Shown piece by piece: positions 22,852 to 36,140 of a stretch of DNA of 64,000 bases. The DNA is taken from assembly GCA_036346375.1 (NCBI GenBank), contig CM070504.1, forward strand, positions 11,219,890 to 11,283,889, in the 5' to 3' direction. Both the position numbers and the translations under genes were made by a program. Within the stretch, counting starts at the first letter, position 1. Every line of letters begins with the position of its first letter. The DNA comes from Guadua angustifolia. Taxonomy: Eukaryota; Streptophyta; Magnoliopsida; Poales; Poaceae. The notes under the pieces are model-generated. The model did no database searches. It had not been told where the DNA came from and saw only the letters and a program-made list of their open reading frames with translations.

Positions 22852-25825
22852 TGAAATAACCCAAAAATTTCAAAAATGGATTTGTCCGATTTTATTGAAT
22901 TTATTTGAATTTTTTTTGCGGAATTTTCTCGAATTTATTTGACCCATTTTCGGAGCCTTTCCCTTTTTGGCTTTTCCCCCGAAAACCGCCTTCCGCTTTT
23001 GGCTTTCCGCCTTCATTCCCTAATCTCCTTTCCCGCTCGTACCATTTTCCCCCTCACGTCCGGCCTAGCTCGGCCTCTCCCCATGCACTTGGCAAGCGCC
23101 CTCGCCTCGCCTGGCTTGCTCCTTTCAGCTCGCTTTGCTCGCTTTATCGCCCTCGCCTTGGCCCTTGGGTCCTGTTGCGACTGATTCGATCTGTCCATCC
23201 CTTCCCTGGCCAGTTGACCTCGCCTTGCCGCCTCCCGTCTTCTCCGCTTGCTGAATCTCGCTTTGCTCTACTCTGTCCTCTCTGTGCCCGGCTCGGTCAA
23301 ATCCGCAGTGGCGCTTGCCCCCGTCCCATCGCTGCAGCAAGCTCGCCGACCTTCTTCTCTCTCCCCTCCGCGCCGGCTATAAAAACACCTCCTTCGAAGC
23401 TCTCTCCTCCCCATCCCAAGCTGGTAAGCCTCTCGTCTGCTTCCCCACGCCCTCTTCTCCCTTCCCGAACCCATTTCCTCTCCGGCGCATTGCTCCGCCC
23501 GCACCGCGATCCCCTTCTTCGGCTCCGATCATCCCCCGCCACCACGCCCCTCCGATCCCTCCTCAAGCCCGTTTTCTCCACCCCGAGTCCACCGCAGCCC
23601 CCTCCCCCTTTTCCGCTATCTCTTCCGAGCTCTCGAGCCTCCATTCGCCGGATTAGCCATCGTCTTCCTCGGCTCTGGCCACCCTCGCCACCGCTTGATC
23701 CGCTCTCTCTCATTAACCTTGCCCCACCACAACATCCCCTTCTCTCCTCATGGTGTGTCATGAGTCGATCGCCGTGCCCTCGTGACAAGTCGGACCCTTC
23801 TTTGGCCGTCTCCCTCACAAGCGTTTGGTAAACCCGATTCGGTTAAATTGCTTGGCGTCGCGTGCAAAGCAAGGTCAGGTGAAATTTGTCTGACAAGCCC
23901 GGGCCATGTTCTACTATGCGGCCCACCCGAAAAATCGCTTTTCCATTTTTTTTCGGTTTTCGGATTTTAAATCCAAACAAATCTGAAAATTGATTTAAAA
24001 ATCCCAAAAATCCAAAAATAGCCAAAAATACATATTCTTGACCAGTCGAGCCACTGAGTCCAAAAATGATGTCTGTTCCACCAAATCAAGTCCAAAAAAT
24101 TCCCGAAATACCCTTGAACCCTATTCCGGCTATTTTTCTCTCTCTGTTTTCCCTTTTTCGATTTTCTTTCTTTTGTTTTTATTCGTTTGTTTATTCTCAC
24201 GTTAGATCCGACATTGGAGCCACCATCAGCTCGAATCCCGGAGCAGAAGCAATTCTCGGAGCTGTGACAGAAGCCGGAGCCGTTCGAGACCAGACACGAC
24301 TTTGACTACTTCTCCCTAGGCGAACCTCTAACCTCGCAAGGCAAGCCACACTCCTTGAACATGTTGGACATAGTTCCATTACAGTATTATATATATATTT
24401 TCTGTACTGCATTATTTCTAGTATTTTAGAAAACTAGAAAAGGTGGTAGTTTCGACTGACATGATTAGATGCAACTCAATGCTAAACCTGTTGTTATGTC
24501 TTAAATTCCTTTTTAACCTTAGGCTATAAAATATTAAACCATCGTAGTTTAGCAGTTAATATAAATTTCACCTTTAGTTAAAATTGCTCAAAATCTCCCA
24601 GAGTTGGCTCGGGTGATTTTTTTTTAAAAAAAATTGTTACGGTTTGGGGGACAGCGTTGGGCAGACCACGGGAGGTGGATGCTGACCCAACCCCTAACCG
24701 ATGACAAAGTCAGAATGTGGTGTAGTGGTGGTACAGTGGGTACCAATGGTTTGTGGTATATCATTGGTTGAGTCTTTGGCATTTAAGGACCGATATCTTG
24801 GGCAAAGTAAATAACTCCAGTTCCCGCTCAACCACAAGTTGAGCCGGTCAGCCATGTTGACCTGTTCCAACATAGCTCAGTACATTGTACTTCCCTTTGG
24901 AATACCTATAGGACGTAGCTACTATTTTGGGAGGAGAATGGATTGCGTAGCAACTGGGGTGGAACGGGAATGGGGTGGCCATTCGCCGGTTCTCATAACG
25001 GTAGGTATTCACAGTTTGCCCAGATCGCGTCTCCCGCTTTGGCTAGTGGGTTCTGGAGACTGTGGATCCAAGTAACCTACTGGGTAGGGGCTAAAGAAGG
25101 GAAATTCAATGAAAAGCTATGATTATCCCGGTCCAGCCGCATGCATTAAAGTTGCATGTTACTTGCGCATGACACTAATGATCGATGATATTTTGTGGGT
25201 AAAACTGAGCACCTCTGCAGAGTGATATCAATGGTATTTGAATACACCGTGCTTCCGGTTAATGAAGCTGAGTTAATTTAGGGTGATTTCTGTAACTGCG
25301 CCTCTGTAGCTTTTATAAGTAGAATTTGTCGTAAATGTGAAGTTTACAAATAACCCTCCATGGTATACTGCTATTTATGGTTTGTGTTTCAAATGTAAAA
25401 TGAAAACTGATATTTACAACTTGCATTCACAATACTTAAAGCGTGTGCCTGTCTTTGTTTATCCCTACATGTAATATTCAGAATTTTCGTGTGGTTTGTT
25501 GAGTACGGTTGTGTACTCACCCTTACTCCTAACCCCCCTTTAGATTTTCAAGAAAACGACGGATTTCAGGAGACCGTAGATGGCGATGGTATTTGGTTTT
25601 AAAGGCCTTGATCTATCTGCTCAAGTCTTTCCTGTGGATGTTCTGTAATGTATTTGGTGTCAGCTGCACCTTTTGTAAAACTCTGGCCGTTAGACTCTTA
25701 TTTCATCTATAAAATATTTGTTTTTGCTTTTTATGTCTGGCAATATACACGTGGTTACCTATAGTTAAATTCCTAAATAGCTGTAAAGGTATTTATACGT
25801 ACCTTAAAAAGGACGGTCTGTTACA
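22852..25825 (+). mobile_element. Solo LTR, ~3.0 kb, copy A (Ty3/gypsy-type inferred)
   Basis: The block begins TGAAATAACCC and ends GTCTGTTACA. It is shared in order with the 44542-47741 block: a CT-rich leader with a TATA box (CTATAAAAACACC, ~23378), the segment around TATTCTTGACCAG, GAACCTCTAACCTCGCAAGG (~24330), TACGGTTTGGGG (~24639), GGCAAAGTAAATAACTC (~24800), AATATTCAGAATTTTCGTGTG (~25472) and CTCTGGCCGTTAG near the 3' end. Flanks TGCCA and TACCA could be a 5-bp target duplication with one change. No gag or pol lies beside it, hence solo. LTRs of ~3 kb suggest a Tekay/Del-like or similar gypsy family; that part is inference. Long CT-rich frames inside are not genes. Confidence 0.7.
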
Positions 25826-26004
25826 TACCAGCTACAAAGCTTCCACCGCTCCACCTCCAGTCTCCAATGGCAGCGTTGCGCCAGACGCCATCTCGCCAAT
25901 CTCCAATGGGCAGCGCTGCCTCTTGCGACACGCCAGCCGCCATCTCTCGTGTCACCAGGACATCAAGACCGTCTTCATGGAAGGAAACGCCGAAACGGAT
26001 AGGA

Positions 26005-26117
26005 AGAACTAGGAATATGATCGCGGCGTGCCACGCCGCGCTCGTAATACCCTAAATAAAGAAAAATAGTGCTAGTTTGAAAATGTTGGTACTGGCATGA
26101 TCATATTTCTAGTAGTG
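26005..26117. mobile_element. Short CACTA-like MITE / foldback
   Basis: The right end reads CATATTTCTAGTAGTG (26102-26117), the inverse of CACTACTAGAAATATG. The left side has a degenerate partner, ACTAGGAATATGATCG, from about 26009. An inner hairpin GCGGCGTGCCACGCCGC lies at 26023-26039. No coding sequence. The left terminus is eroded, so the call is tentative. Confidence 0.45.
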
Positions 26118-27101
26118 TAATCATCTTTAGAAAATGCTAGTTTTGAGTTTTCACTGGATCGGCAGCATAGTATATGGGCAAATCTTATCACCTGCGGAGA
26201 TGGCAATCTTGTTCTCCACACCATTAATTGGATTGATGATCTTTTACAAAATAATGCAATTATCAGCAAAGTGCATATGTTAACAGAACTAAAACTCTAG
26301 ATATGGAAAATGCCAGAGAAGTAATATGTTTATCTCAAGAAGGGAAAACAACGGTAGAACATTATTCTGTATGAACCCAAACAATTTCTTTTTCGAATCT
26401 ATCGGCACCAGCAATCGCCATTGTTTTTTGTGAGGTCTGATTTGGACAACAGCAGATAAAAACAATAAAAGTAAGAAACACATTATGTGATAGTCACCTC
26501 AGTCTTATACACATATAAGCGTAGCAGTAAAAGAGATTCAGTAAACATACAGTATGTCAATCTTGCCTGAGTCGTATCATGAGAAACCGTCACGCGATAT
26601 CCTTAGACAGTAGTCTTATTAATAGAAGACAACTATTCACTGAAGAAAATAGCTCAATACAAAATAATTGCATTGTGTAGCGCATTTTCATATGAGCACA
26701 ATTATCTTCACATATATATCTAAGAGTAAGAGTCTTGCTGCATCGGCGAATACGTCAGACATAATCTGGGATTTCTTCATTTCTTTAGGCAAATGTATTC
26801 TGGTACCATAAATTGCAGGCTAATAGTAATAGCCTAAACAAAGGAAAAACAATTTAGTTCAACAGTGAAGCAAAGAAGAGTGGGCTAAAATGTAAAAAGA
26901 CTGACAAGAGTAGCACTAAAACATGTGGACCAGATGATGTTTATTTCCGCTTAGATGATGTATAATTTCAAGATTGACAGAATTACGTAAAAGGTTAGTG
27001 GGGTATAAAATGCATCGACCTTCTGTTAAGTGGGCAATGCCTATAAGTATATGATTGATTACTTCCATATGCAGATGAAACTATCTCGAACAGTAGTATA
27101 C

Positions 27102-27192
27102 CTAAACCAAGATCAATCAGGAAAGCTTCTTATCAGCTGATCCAGGATGACCTAGTAAAAAGTTCTCTGTTTTCACATCACCATGTGCAAAG
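27102..27192 (-). pseudogene. Relic exon of a casein-kinase-1-like (EL1/MLK-type) kinase
   Basis: The minus-strand stretch encodes FAHGDVKTENFLLGHPGSAD followed by KKL and, after a frame slip, LIDLGL. Plant EL1/MUT9-like kinases have HGDVKPENFLLG there, the catalytic loop, so the Asp, Lys and Asn are kept but Pro is Thr and a codon is lost. It is bounded by a plausible AG acceptor (at 27193-27194) and GT donor (27100-27101). No other kinase exon was recognised in the surrounding 3 kb, so this looks like a gene fragment. Confidence 0.6.
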
Positions 27193-29600
27193 CTGGCAAC
27201 GATAGAAGGTGAAAAAAGTGTTAGCATCGATGAATAACAGAATTGTGGATAGCTAACTCCAACTCCATTTAAGTACTCCCAGAGAGATGAGTAATATTTC
27301 GCATTATCATCATGGTTAGGTATTCTGACCATTCAAATATTACTTCCCGATTACCAATTGTTTACCATTTCCAGGATAGCTAATTCCAGCATCGGTTTTA
27401 TCTCGGTTAGTCCACTATACCACATACTTCCTGATGTCTTGATAGGTATTCAGCACCCAACTTAGATGACAAGCCACACTGGAGTTTATCTCCTTGATAG
27501 CCAAATCAGACATGAAAAACAAAAATACAAACATGACATGAAGCACTTTCAGTGGCACAAAACTAATAGGATGAAGTATTTTTCTTTAGGAGCCACTTAA
27601 CTGTGTGTATGAAGGGATACAAATACCGAATTATGCCTGATACATAGCTAGGACATAAAGCACATCTAACATAAATAGAAGAGGGAAAAGCACATAAAAT
27701 TACCTCCAAATCCTGAAATGATTCCTACAAGGGTAAGGCAGACAAGTACCATGGTAGCTTATAATCCTCCACCAAGAGGAAGACCATCAATTGCAGCCCC
27801 TGATGGCTTTGTCGCACGTGTTTATGGCAAAAAATATGGAAAATAGTCAACCCAATTCTTTAATAGAAAAACAACAATTAATCAAGAGAGGAAACAAACA
27901 AATCAAATGCTTTCTAGAGTGTCAGTCAGAATATCTATCGATATGTAGCCAACCTCTGCTTGCTCTACTGTTGTAGCTGTAAGATTGGTAAATGACAGAA
28001 TGAACAACTCAGTAATCAAAAACAATAATAGAGTAACACGAGATGAGAAGGGTAACATACTTTTGACGCCTGAACAACACCAAAGGAACTAATATCAAAT
28101 CCTCGAGAAAACTTTCCTCCTTTCCCTGTCAAATGCTAGAAAAAAAATAGTGATCTGTTCTTGGAAGGCAGAATCTTAGGAACAGCACACCCATACAGAG
28201 AGAGGCAAGATGGAGCAGTGCATCCAACAGTGGCGTGCGTATTGCATACAAGAGGAAACTGACCAACACCTACAACAACAGCAGGTTCGACATCGTTTCT
28301 CCGAAAGGTCTCTCCATAGCTTTCTTTAAGAGTAGCAATACTGAAAGAGAGAGAGTCATAGTGAAAACGATAATATACTTTGATTTGTCGGTTAATTCTG
28401 TATGTGTCTTAGAATCATATTGCTAACATCTTATAATTAGGAAGTATAAAGCTATGTGATCATGACATACACGTTGCACTAAATTGCTTTACAATTTGTA
28501 AAATGCCATATGATTTTGCTACATCATCATGTTTTGTAGTGATTGTTCTAGTCTGTCATAATTTTTGATATCCAGCAAAACTGTGAGAGATGAAACAACC
28601 TTTCAACTTCATGCGTTAACAAAACTATTTCAGCAAAACATCCCACAGTACCTCCAACAAACAAACTCATGGGGAAATACAAATAAGTAGCGACATTGCT
28701 TCAGATTAGCCTTGAAGCCTGTGTGGTAAACAGAAGACATATCAGGAATTGTAATGTCCATGTTAAGCTATTGAAGAATCAAATCCTCTTGTTACCTGAG
28801 CCCACCGGAACACTCCTAACTGATCGAAAAGCGCCCTTACTAAAGTGAAAACGAAGTACTAAGACAAGCACAAGGTGGTGGGAGTGCTAAAAATGAATGT
28901 ACAGCTAGGCAGCATTCTAAAAAGAGAACAGAACACAGCAGCGTCAAATTAGAAAGAAATCATCAAAGGAAGGAATTCTGTTTAACAACGATTAGTGAAC
29001 TGATCAAGTTGTAGAAAAGCACAATGTTTACCTGTATTCTTGTGTGTTTCTGATATAAGCATAGTCAAATCCATTTCCTACTGGAGAATCTCAATCCATA
29101 TTCTTCCTAGGCATTCTCTCTAAGGAAATACACAGTCTATTCATTCGCGCATTAGGCATGATGTGGACCGGTAGCTGACATCTGCAGTTTTGCGGCAAGC
29201 AAAGAGGAAACGAGCAATTTGAAAATACAGTAGTTACTGTAAGGAGGCAAGAAAGTTGTATTTGTTCTTTTCTTGGCTTTGCATACATCTCTCTCTGAGA
29301 AATTGGCTCTCCAATGCACTGCCACCGAAAGGGTGAGAACGAATTTTAGCAGAAGCACAGTGAAGTAAATCCTTTTTTATCGTGGTCTCAAGCCTCTCTA
29401 AGCTGTTTCCGCAATAGCACAAAATCTCAGGTACAAGAGAAAAGGAAGCAATAGGTCAAAGTTACTTCTGGAAACCGCCTGCATTATTATTCAACTGAAA
29501 TAATGAAACATCTATGGTGGTAAAAAAGAATACAAGAATCTAATTAATTGGAGAAATCATCTACCGAACTAAAGATCGACAATCTAGGACCGCAGAGGTA
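27193..29600. other. Gene-relic region, no complete ORF
   Basis: On the minus strand there are short open stretches with intron-like spacing, for example KPSGAAIDGLPLGGG (~27800) and TGKGGKFSRGFD (~28115). I do not recognise them. They could be further exons of a decayed minus-strand gene. Confidence 0.35.
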
Positions 29601-31513
29601 GATGAAATCAATAGTATGTGCCTCCTTGCTTTGCATAATATGGAATGGAAACCCTTAGCTTTTGTTTTGGCGCCAAGCACACGGTAAGGAAGGTATTGGA
29701 GCAAGACGACCGGCTACACCAATTAGAAGCAAAAACAAGATCGAAACTAATAGAAGTACAAGAATCAGGGGAGAAACACGAAGAAGAATCTGAACCAATC
29801 TTGGGGAAAAGGAAAACAAACAAAGAAAACTTAAGCGGTCATGTGGGGCGGGATCGGAGGCGATGTCAGCAAAAGGAAAAATGGATCGCGTGAGCGAACA
29901 ACCAAAGCTGCTGCAATGAAACCACTGGGGTGGATGAGGTGGCGCCTATGAGCTCGAAGCCGCCCAAGCGGGCGGTGAGGAAAGGAGAGTCTGGGAAGAT
30001 GAAGAGGAAGGGAGTAAGAGAGCAAGCTTGGCTCGCAGGAGGGGCAACAGCGTGGAGCCTAGCGGAGACCGCGAGAGTCTTGGAAGCCGTGGTGCCGCAC
30101 GCGTCGGCGAGGGACATAGCGAGGAAAAGCAAGCCGAGCTCCTCACGCGAGCCAAGCTCCTCGCGTGTGAGCCGACGTGCTATGCTCTCCTTCCGGAATA
30201 CTTGAGCGAAATGGACCGAGGACGGAGAAGCGGTGTACGAACGACGAGCGAAGCAGCAGGCGGCGAGCCGAGGTCGAGCCACAAAACATAAAGCGGAGGT
30301 GGCTGCGTCTGGCCGCAGACGTGGCGGCTGACAGCGAGCCGATAACTCTTCAATCTTTAGGAAAGGTAGTATATATTTTGGATCTTCAATCATGTGTACT
30401 TCTTCCAAACTAGTGAACTGGCGTCTTTTTGTCTTTTTACCTGTGTATGATTCGTGTCATGTTGCTATGTTCTTTGTTCATGGGATAGCCTCCTTCGAGC
30501 TGTCAGTCTGTCACCTTTATCTTAGTGTTTGCCAGCTATACGATTGATTGATTTTAATATGTGCGATATATATATTTTCACACATTATCTAACAAAGTAT
30601 TCGTAACCGAGATTAACCCTAATCGTGATTGAGATATTCCACATCTATATTCAAATCTGATATTACCTGTATCCAACTCCGATTTTAAGAAAAAATTTAA
30701 AATAAGATACAAAATAAACAAAATCCGTCTATATCCGCTCCGATTGCACCCGGCCTGTCCCTGCAAAGAGCTTGGTCACGCTCAACATTTTTTTGGTTGA
30801 GCTGCCCTATTCAACTGAGATCCAATGCTATGTCAGCAATGGGCCACTAGGAGGTGGGCCGATGAGCGGCGTGTCGAACTGACGGTTGGGGTTGGCAGAC
30901 AAGCGGTGGAGCCCAATGCGGGTTGAACTAATGGGACCTTTTCTCGGAATCATAATATTGCGTAGCATCATCAACCGAAAATGTTGGAAGTGTCAAAGTT
31001 CATCATATAGATGCATCGTCAACCGAAATTCTCTCTCAAAAATAAAACAAAAAAAAACAATTTTCCTGAAGCCAAACTATTTAGTACTGAAGTGGTTACG
31101 TTCCAGGCTTCATGACTAGAATAGGACACGAATACTAAAAATAAACAAGTTTCTACCAAAAATGCAACAAAGAAAAGGTGTGATGCATTAATAAGGAGTA
31201 ACATGGTAAATTCCTCAACGAGCAATTCACAAAACAAAACTCCGCAGGACAGTATATTAGAAAAAACAATGGCAAACACGATCTCTTCAATGCATAAATC
31301 CTCCACGCTAACACGCCTCGCAAACTCTTAATTAGGAAGGAAGATCATACTAATTAACAACATTCTTGTGCCAATATATGTACGTACTCCTAAATCCTAA
31401 TCGTCTCCTCTTGTACGGTTGTACCTGCTGATACATACATGTAATGCAATGACGTAAAGGTTGCAGATGAAGAAACTCCCCCGGAATGGCAGTGCTGCAT
31501 GTAACCGGTGCTC
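29601..31513. other. GC-rich leader-like block and AT-rich spacer
   Basis: 29860-30330 is GC-rich with long overlapping frames on both strands, the pattern of a first exon or promoter rather than of a conserved protein. Read on the minus strand, it would precede the relic kinase exon. 30540-30780 is AT-rich and MITE-like. 30780-31513 has no recognised feature apart from the likely 3' UTR of the MA3 gene at its right end. Confidence 0.35.
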
Positions 31514-33538
31514 TCAAGAACAAACACCGACGCCATTGGGGACTAGCTGCCCCGGCCTCGCAATGGAGAAGGACGCGTCCAGCCATCCCCACTTCTTGGC
31601 GCGCTCCACGTAGCAGCCAAGCTGCTCCCCGGCGTCCGGCACGTCGAGCGCGAGGTCCTCGACGCAGTCGGCCACCCTGTCGAAGCCCTTGGTCATCTGG
31701 TTCGGCGTGATCAGGCCGCGGCTGTAGCACTCGGTGAGCAGACCCCAGAGCCGCTCGTCCTTGCCCCGCTTCTCCATGATCGCCACCAGCGCCTTCTTCA
31801 CCACCTCGTGGTGGAAGAAGGGCATGCCGAGCTCCTTTATACACCGGCACGCCTCCCGGATGTCCCCGCCGCAGTCGTACTCCTGCAGCAGCCTGCCGAT
31901 CTTGTCCTTCACCTCGTACAGCTCCCACCCAGCCTTGCCGCTGCCACCGCCGCCCCAGCACCGCAGGATCCGCTCGGCGGAGAGCTTCGCGCCGAGCAGC
32001 GCGCGGGCGTTCCGGAGCGCCAGCATGCCGTTGGAACCTTCCATCTTGACGTGGCCGGACTCCTCCTCCATTGCTTCTAGGTCCGACGGTGGGATCACCT
32101 CATCGACCACTGACCTGGCAAAGAACATGGTGAGGTCCTCGACTATGGCGGGATTGTCCAGCACGGCGTCCTCGGCGGAATCGATCAGGAGGTGGAACCC
32201 TGCCACGACGTCCTCCGGCGGCATGCAGAGCGAGGAGAGCAGGACGGAGGCCATCTCTTTCTCGCGGTTCTTCCGGTCCATCGCGGCGGTGACCAGCTTC
32301 TTGACGAAGATGGCATTGAAGGAGGAACAACACGAGTAGTTCTCGGCCGCCAAGCTGCTCACCACCTCTATGATGTCCCCTGTCAAGAAGTACTCCTGTA
32401 TGATCGACGTGACCTTCGCCTTGAACTGCCGCACCGCCGTGTCGTCCTCGACGGCCTTCTTCGGCTCGGGACCCAACGGTTTCAGGGACGACGCGCACAG
32501 CCATCCCTCGGACGAGGCCTTCAGGATCATGGATTTCAGGAGACACCTCGCATTTGGTACGTCAAGCGTCAAATCGTCAATGGAGTCGATCAAACGGTGG
32601 AACCCTTTCGTGATCTGGCTCTCGTTAATGACACCTTCGTCCGACGCCGACTTGAGGAGGTCCAGGATGGGGCCCTCGGCCGCCCCGGCCGCGCTCCATG
32701 GCGAGAATGAGCGCACGCTTGACGACGTCATGGTGGAAGAAGGGATTTTGATGTCCCTGATGCACCGGCAGGCCTCGGCCCTGTCGCCGGCTGCAAGGTA
32801 CTCCTCCAGGATGTCGGCGATCTTGGCCTTGGCCTCCTCTACGGTGATGCTCTTGCTCCCGCCCCATCTCTGCAGAATGATCTCCCGTGGTGCGGCACGG
32901 ACAGGTATCTTTCTCCACCCTATGGAGGACCTCGGCGCCCTTGCATCCGTCCGGCAAGCACGGCAGCTGCTTTGCCAGGAATGCCGGGGGCAGTATGTCG
33001 TCGACGATGGCGCGGGCTACGAACACGGCGAGGATGTCGACGGCGTCGGGCGTGTCGACAGACAGGTCGTCGCAGGACTCCGTGAGCTTGCAGAACCCCT
33101 TGTACACCTGCGGGCGGTCGATGACGTCGCCGTAGAGCGAGGACAGCAGCACGGCCGCCATTTCTTTCTCCCTGTCGTGCCGGTCCATGGCCACCGAGAC
33201 CAGCTTCTTGACGAAGTAGTAATGGTAGCATGGCACGCGCATCTCCCTCAGCTCGTTCGCCGTTACCTCCACGTCGCCCGTGGAGAAGTATTCCTCGACG
33301 ATCGTGGTGGCTTTCCTCTTGAACTGCAGGAATTCCTCAGATGATATCGTCGGGCTTCTCTGGTGTGCATCCTGAACCATTTCTTCCGAGTTGTAAAAAC
33401 GCAGAGGAAAATGTAAGTCGTAACACGAAAAATGCGGTTAAATATATACTGGTTTACCTCAATTGCGTATTTGAGCGGCGCCTGGTGAGCAGGTGGAACA
33501 AATCCTTCAGGACTGGATGCCATGGGGACTCTCTGCAA
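31514..33538 (-). CDS. MA3-domain translation regulator (PDCD4/MRF-like), with frame-disrupting indels
   Basis: Plant MRF/PDCD4-like proteins have four MA3 domains that bind eIF4A and tune translation under stress and TOR signalling (family knowledge). Exon 1 is 33458-33538 (MASSPEGF at 33523 is the likelier start); exon 2 runs 33371-31514, GT-AG, phase 0. MA3-1 (FKRKATTIVEEYFSTGDVEV, DRHDREKEMAAVLLSSLY) is intact to VEKDT at ~32910. MA3-2 is disturbed: an apparent 4-base loss near 32905, a G-run loss near 32885, a T-run loss near 32740 (the first three restore frame at FFHHDVVKRALILAME) and an extra G near 32685. From ILDLLKSASDEG on, the rest of MA3-2, MA3-3 (FKAKVTSIIQEYFLTGDI) and MA3-4 (EACRCIKELGMPFFHHEVVK) are one open frame of ~390 codons. 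The long conserved N-terminal linker of the family is missing. It could be a recent pseudogene or a live gene with sequence errors. Confidence 0.8.
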
Positions 33539-35006
33539 CCCCTTTATTCCATTCGAGCGCTGTCAGCTGCAGATGCCCCCTGCATTCAGGTGAAGTGCAA
33601 GCGCCTCTTCGACACAATACCGGTCACATGTACAGAGATGATCGGTTAGAAAAGACTCAACACATGGAACAGCAGCAGCCCTTATTCCACACCGAAAAAT
33701 TGAGAAGCTCTCGTGTTCATCTGGTATTATTTGTCTTCGCAGGGACAGCTCTAGCTCAGGGAGCGATTGAGAGAGAGCTGTGAAGAGCAAGTGCAGAGGG
33801 TGGCATGGTTTTTATGTGACCATGCCTCCTCCCAGGTAAACAGGAGAAAGAAACGGGAGGGATCCTAGGGAGCATGGCCGTACCATGTCATCTCTGGACC
33901 TGGTCACTGAAATATGGGTCCCGATGTTTCTGGTCCAGGGTTCAGACCTTACATTGTACTGGAAACCTAGTGGACATGGAGCATGTTGAGATGGGCGTTA
34001 GGCAGTCAGATCCGATGAACCGGGTCGCGGCCCGTGGGAACCGGGCAAGGGGTAGAATTGGTCTGTATTGATCAGCCGATGATCTCCGTCAGATTGGTGC
34101 TCTCCTCTACGGCAAAGGAGCGCGGTGAAAAAATAGATGGCATCGACATATTCGTCATGTGGAATTATGGGAAAAAATAAAGAATTTTTGCGATAACAAT
34201 GCATTTGGTAGCTAATAACATTATTCAAGACGTGCATAATCGAAAAACACATTGGCGATTACATGAGTTTGCACGGGTTGCACTACTCCCGAGCCTTTGA
34301 GATCAGAGCTTCCCTTATGTGAAAGAGTCTGTTCTTATATTTATATCGCGTCCCGTTGCTTTAATGCTCAAGTCTACCATTTGTATTTATAAAGCTAAAA
34401 CTATAACTTTTTGCTTTCTTTCTTAGTGCATTGGTAGAGCTCATGCTTTCTCTTAAAAAAAATTGGTGCCCTCTCTGCGCCAACGGACCGAGGTCATATG
34501 CACGCATGAGAGATTTGATCATATGCCATATTTTGCTTGGTGCAATTGATAAAATGTCCTATTTATCTCACTAATATATGGTATTATGGCCTATATGTCA
34601 GTAAGATATCATAGAGCATTTATCAATGGCACAAATAAGTGATGGCATTTTACCAAGTATTCTCGCGCCCGGTACTATCTCGGCTATGGCGGCGCGTGTC
34701 TGGAGTATGGACACGAGCCAGGAATCTCTGGTTCGGCCACAAAACAAAGCAAGCAGTGAAGCAGCACTCAAAGAGCCGACCAAGACGAGGCCGGACTCAC
34801 AACACTGCGAATTCCAGTGAAGAAACAGAACAACTCGAACTTACGGTTTACGAATCGGAATACAACATGGCATGCAGTCCGATTCCTATCATAGGGACTT
34901 TCTCAGTCAATCAAATCTTATTTATACACATCGAAGCAAGCGTACAGTTTTGTACGAATCTTGCACACGCGGTAGAGAAGTGTACAACTGTACACGGCGG
35001 GATCCC
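33539..35006. other. Intergenic region with F-box promoter-like sequence
   Basis: Upstream of the MA3 gene (minus) and of the F-box pseudogene (plus). At 34073-34120 a short piece, AGCCGATGATCTCCGTCAGA and onward, resembles the first codons of the F-box gene at 35015. 34640-34860 is similar to 48010-48190. No ORF is supported. Confidence 0.45.
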
Positions 35007-36140
35007 ATGGACTCAGCCGGTGATCTCGATCGGATTAGTGCTCTCCCCGACGATTTGCTGCAGATCATCCTCACCTTCCTGCGCAAAGCGACCAAGGTCA
35101 CCCGCACGACCGTGCTCTCCCGGCGATGGCAGCCAGTGTGGATTCATGCCCAGCACCTCCGGTTCTTCGACGGCCATATGAGAAAAGGCGCCGCGCCAGG
35201 CCACTTCGCAGGTTTCGTGGACTGGGCGTTCGCTCAACGAGGCGATACGGGCATAGAATCCCTCGACATCACCCTGCGCGGCTGCGCCGATACGACAGCA
35301 CCACGCCGGAGCAGATCAACGAGTGGTCGACCGGTCCCGGCCCTCGAGTTACCCAACCATGGGAGAACGACGTCCATCTGGCTGTCGCTACTAGGCCATA
35401 TGGTTCAACTCCCGACAGCCGCGGCTGCAAGATACGAAGCGCCGACGGAGCTGATCAAAATATCCTCCGCGAGGTTCGACGAGGAGAGAACCGGCGCCAG
35501 CCGCACATTCGGCGACTTCGTGTCGTACTGTTGCCCTCGGCTGCGTTAGCTGCTTGACATCAGCTGGCCGAAGCGGTTGTTCCGGCTAGTGCTCCACGCC
35601 GATGCACTCGAAGAGCTTCGCCTTTCCTACGCATATGATCTGCAGACGCTGGACGTGACGGCGCCCAACCTGCGCATCCTCAGCCTCCGTTGCTGCTTTC
35701 AACTCCAGCCGAGCTTCGGCAGTGAGGAGAGCATCATCGACTCGGTGGTTAAAATCACCTCACCGAGTTTGCAGGAAATTGGCATGGACATCAAGCCCTA
35801 CTGCCGTCCGGACCTGGATATATAGGACCTGACAAGCGTTCGCCGTCTCAGCGATCTTCATCTAGAGATGCACGGGCAGTACCACTGCAACAAGAGCTCC
35901 AGGGATTTCGAAGGTTTCCAATGGTGACAATGCTTTAATGGCTCAGCAGGGGGTTGACAGGGGTTACAGGGCTGGGGCTTGCCTTAGTGCGTCTGTCACC
36001 ATCCGTTCATTTGGATTTCCAGCATTCTCCCTGATGGTTCCCGCCACCGGCGCTCAGGAATTAACGCAGCCTTTCATTCCAGACCGTTCAGATATTCGCT
36101 TGGCTTTAATCCTGGCCTTCTGTTAAGGGGCGATTTTAAA

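Noticed and set aside
22905..23831. Long plus-strand frame (308 codons) that looks like a gene
   Set aside because: It is a CT-rich, proline/serine-rich frame inside the solo LTR leader, with no conserved motif and a counterpart in the other solo LTR.
29866..30408. Minus-strand 180-codon frame starting MEEVHMIEDPKY
   Set aside because: Arg/Ala/Ser-rich GC-driven frame without recognisable domain; more like a leader or promoter block.
32370..33344. Plus-strand frame of 324 codons
   Set aside because: Antisense shadow of the MA3-domain gene, whose minus-strand translation has clear family motifs.
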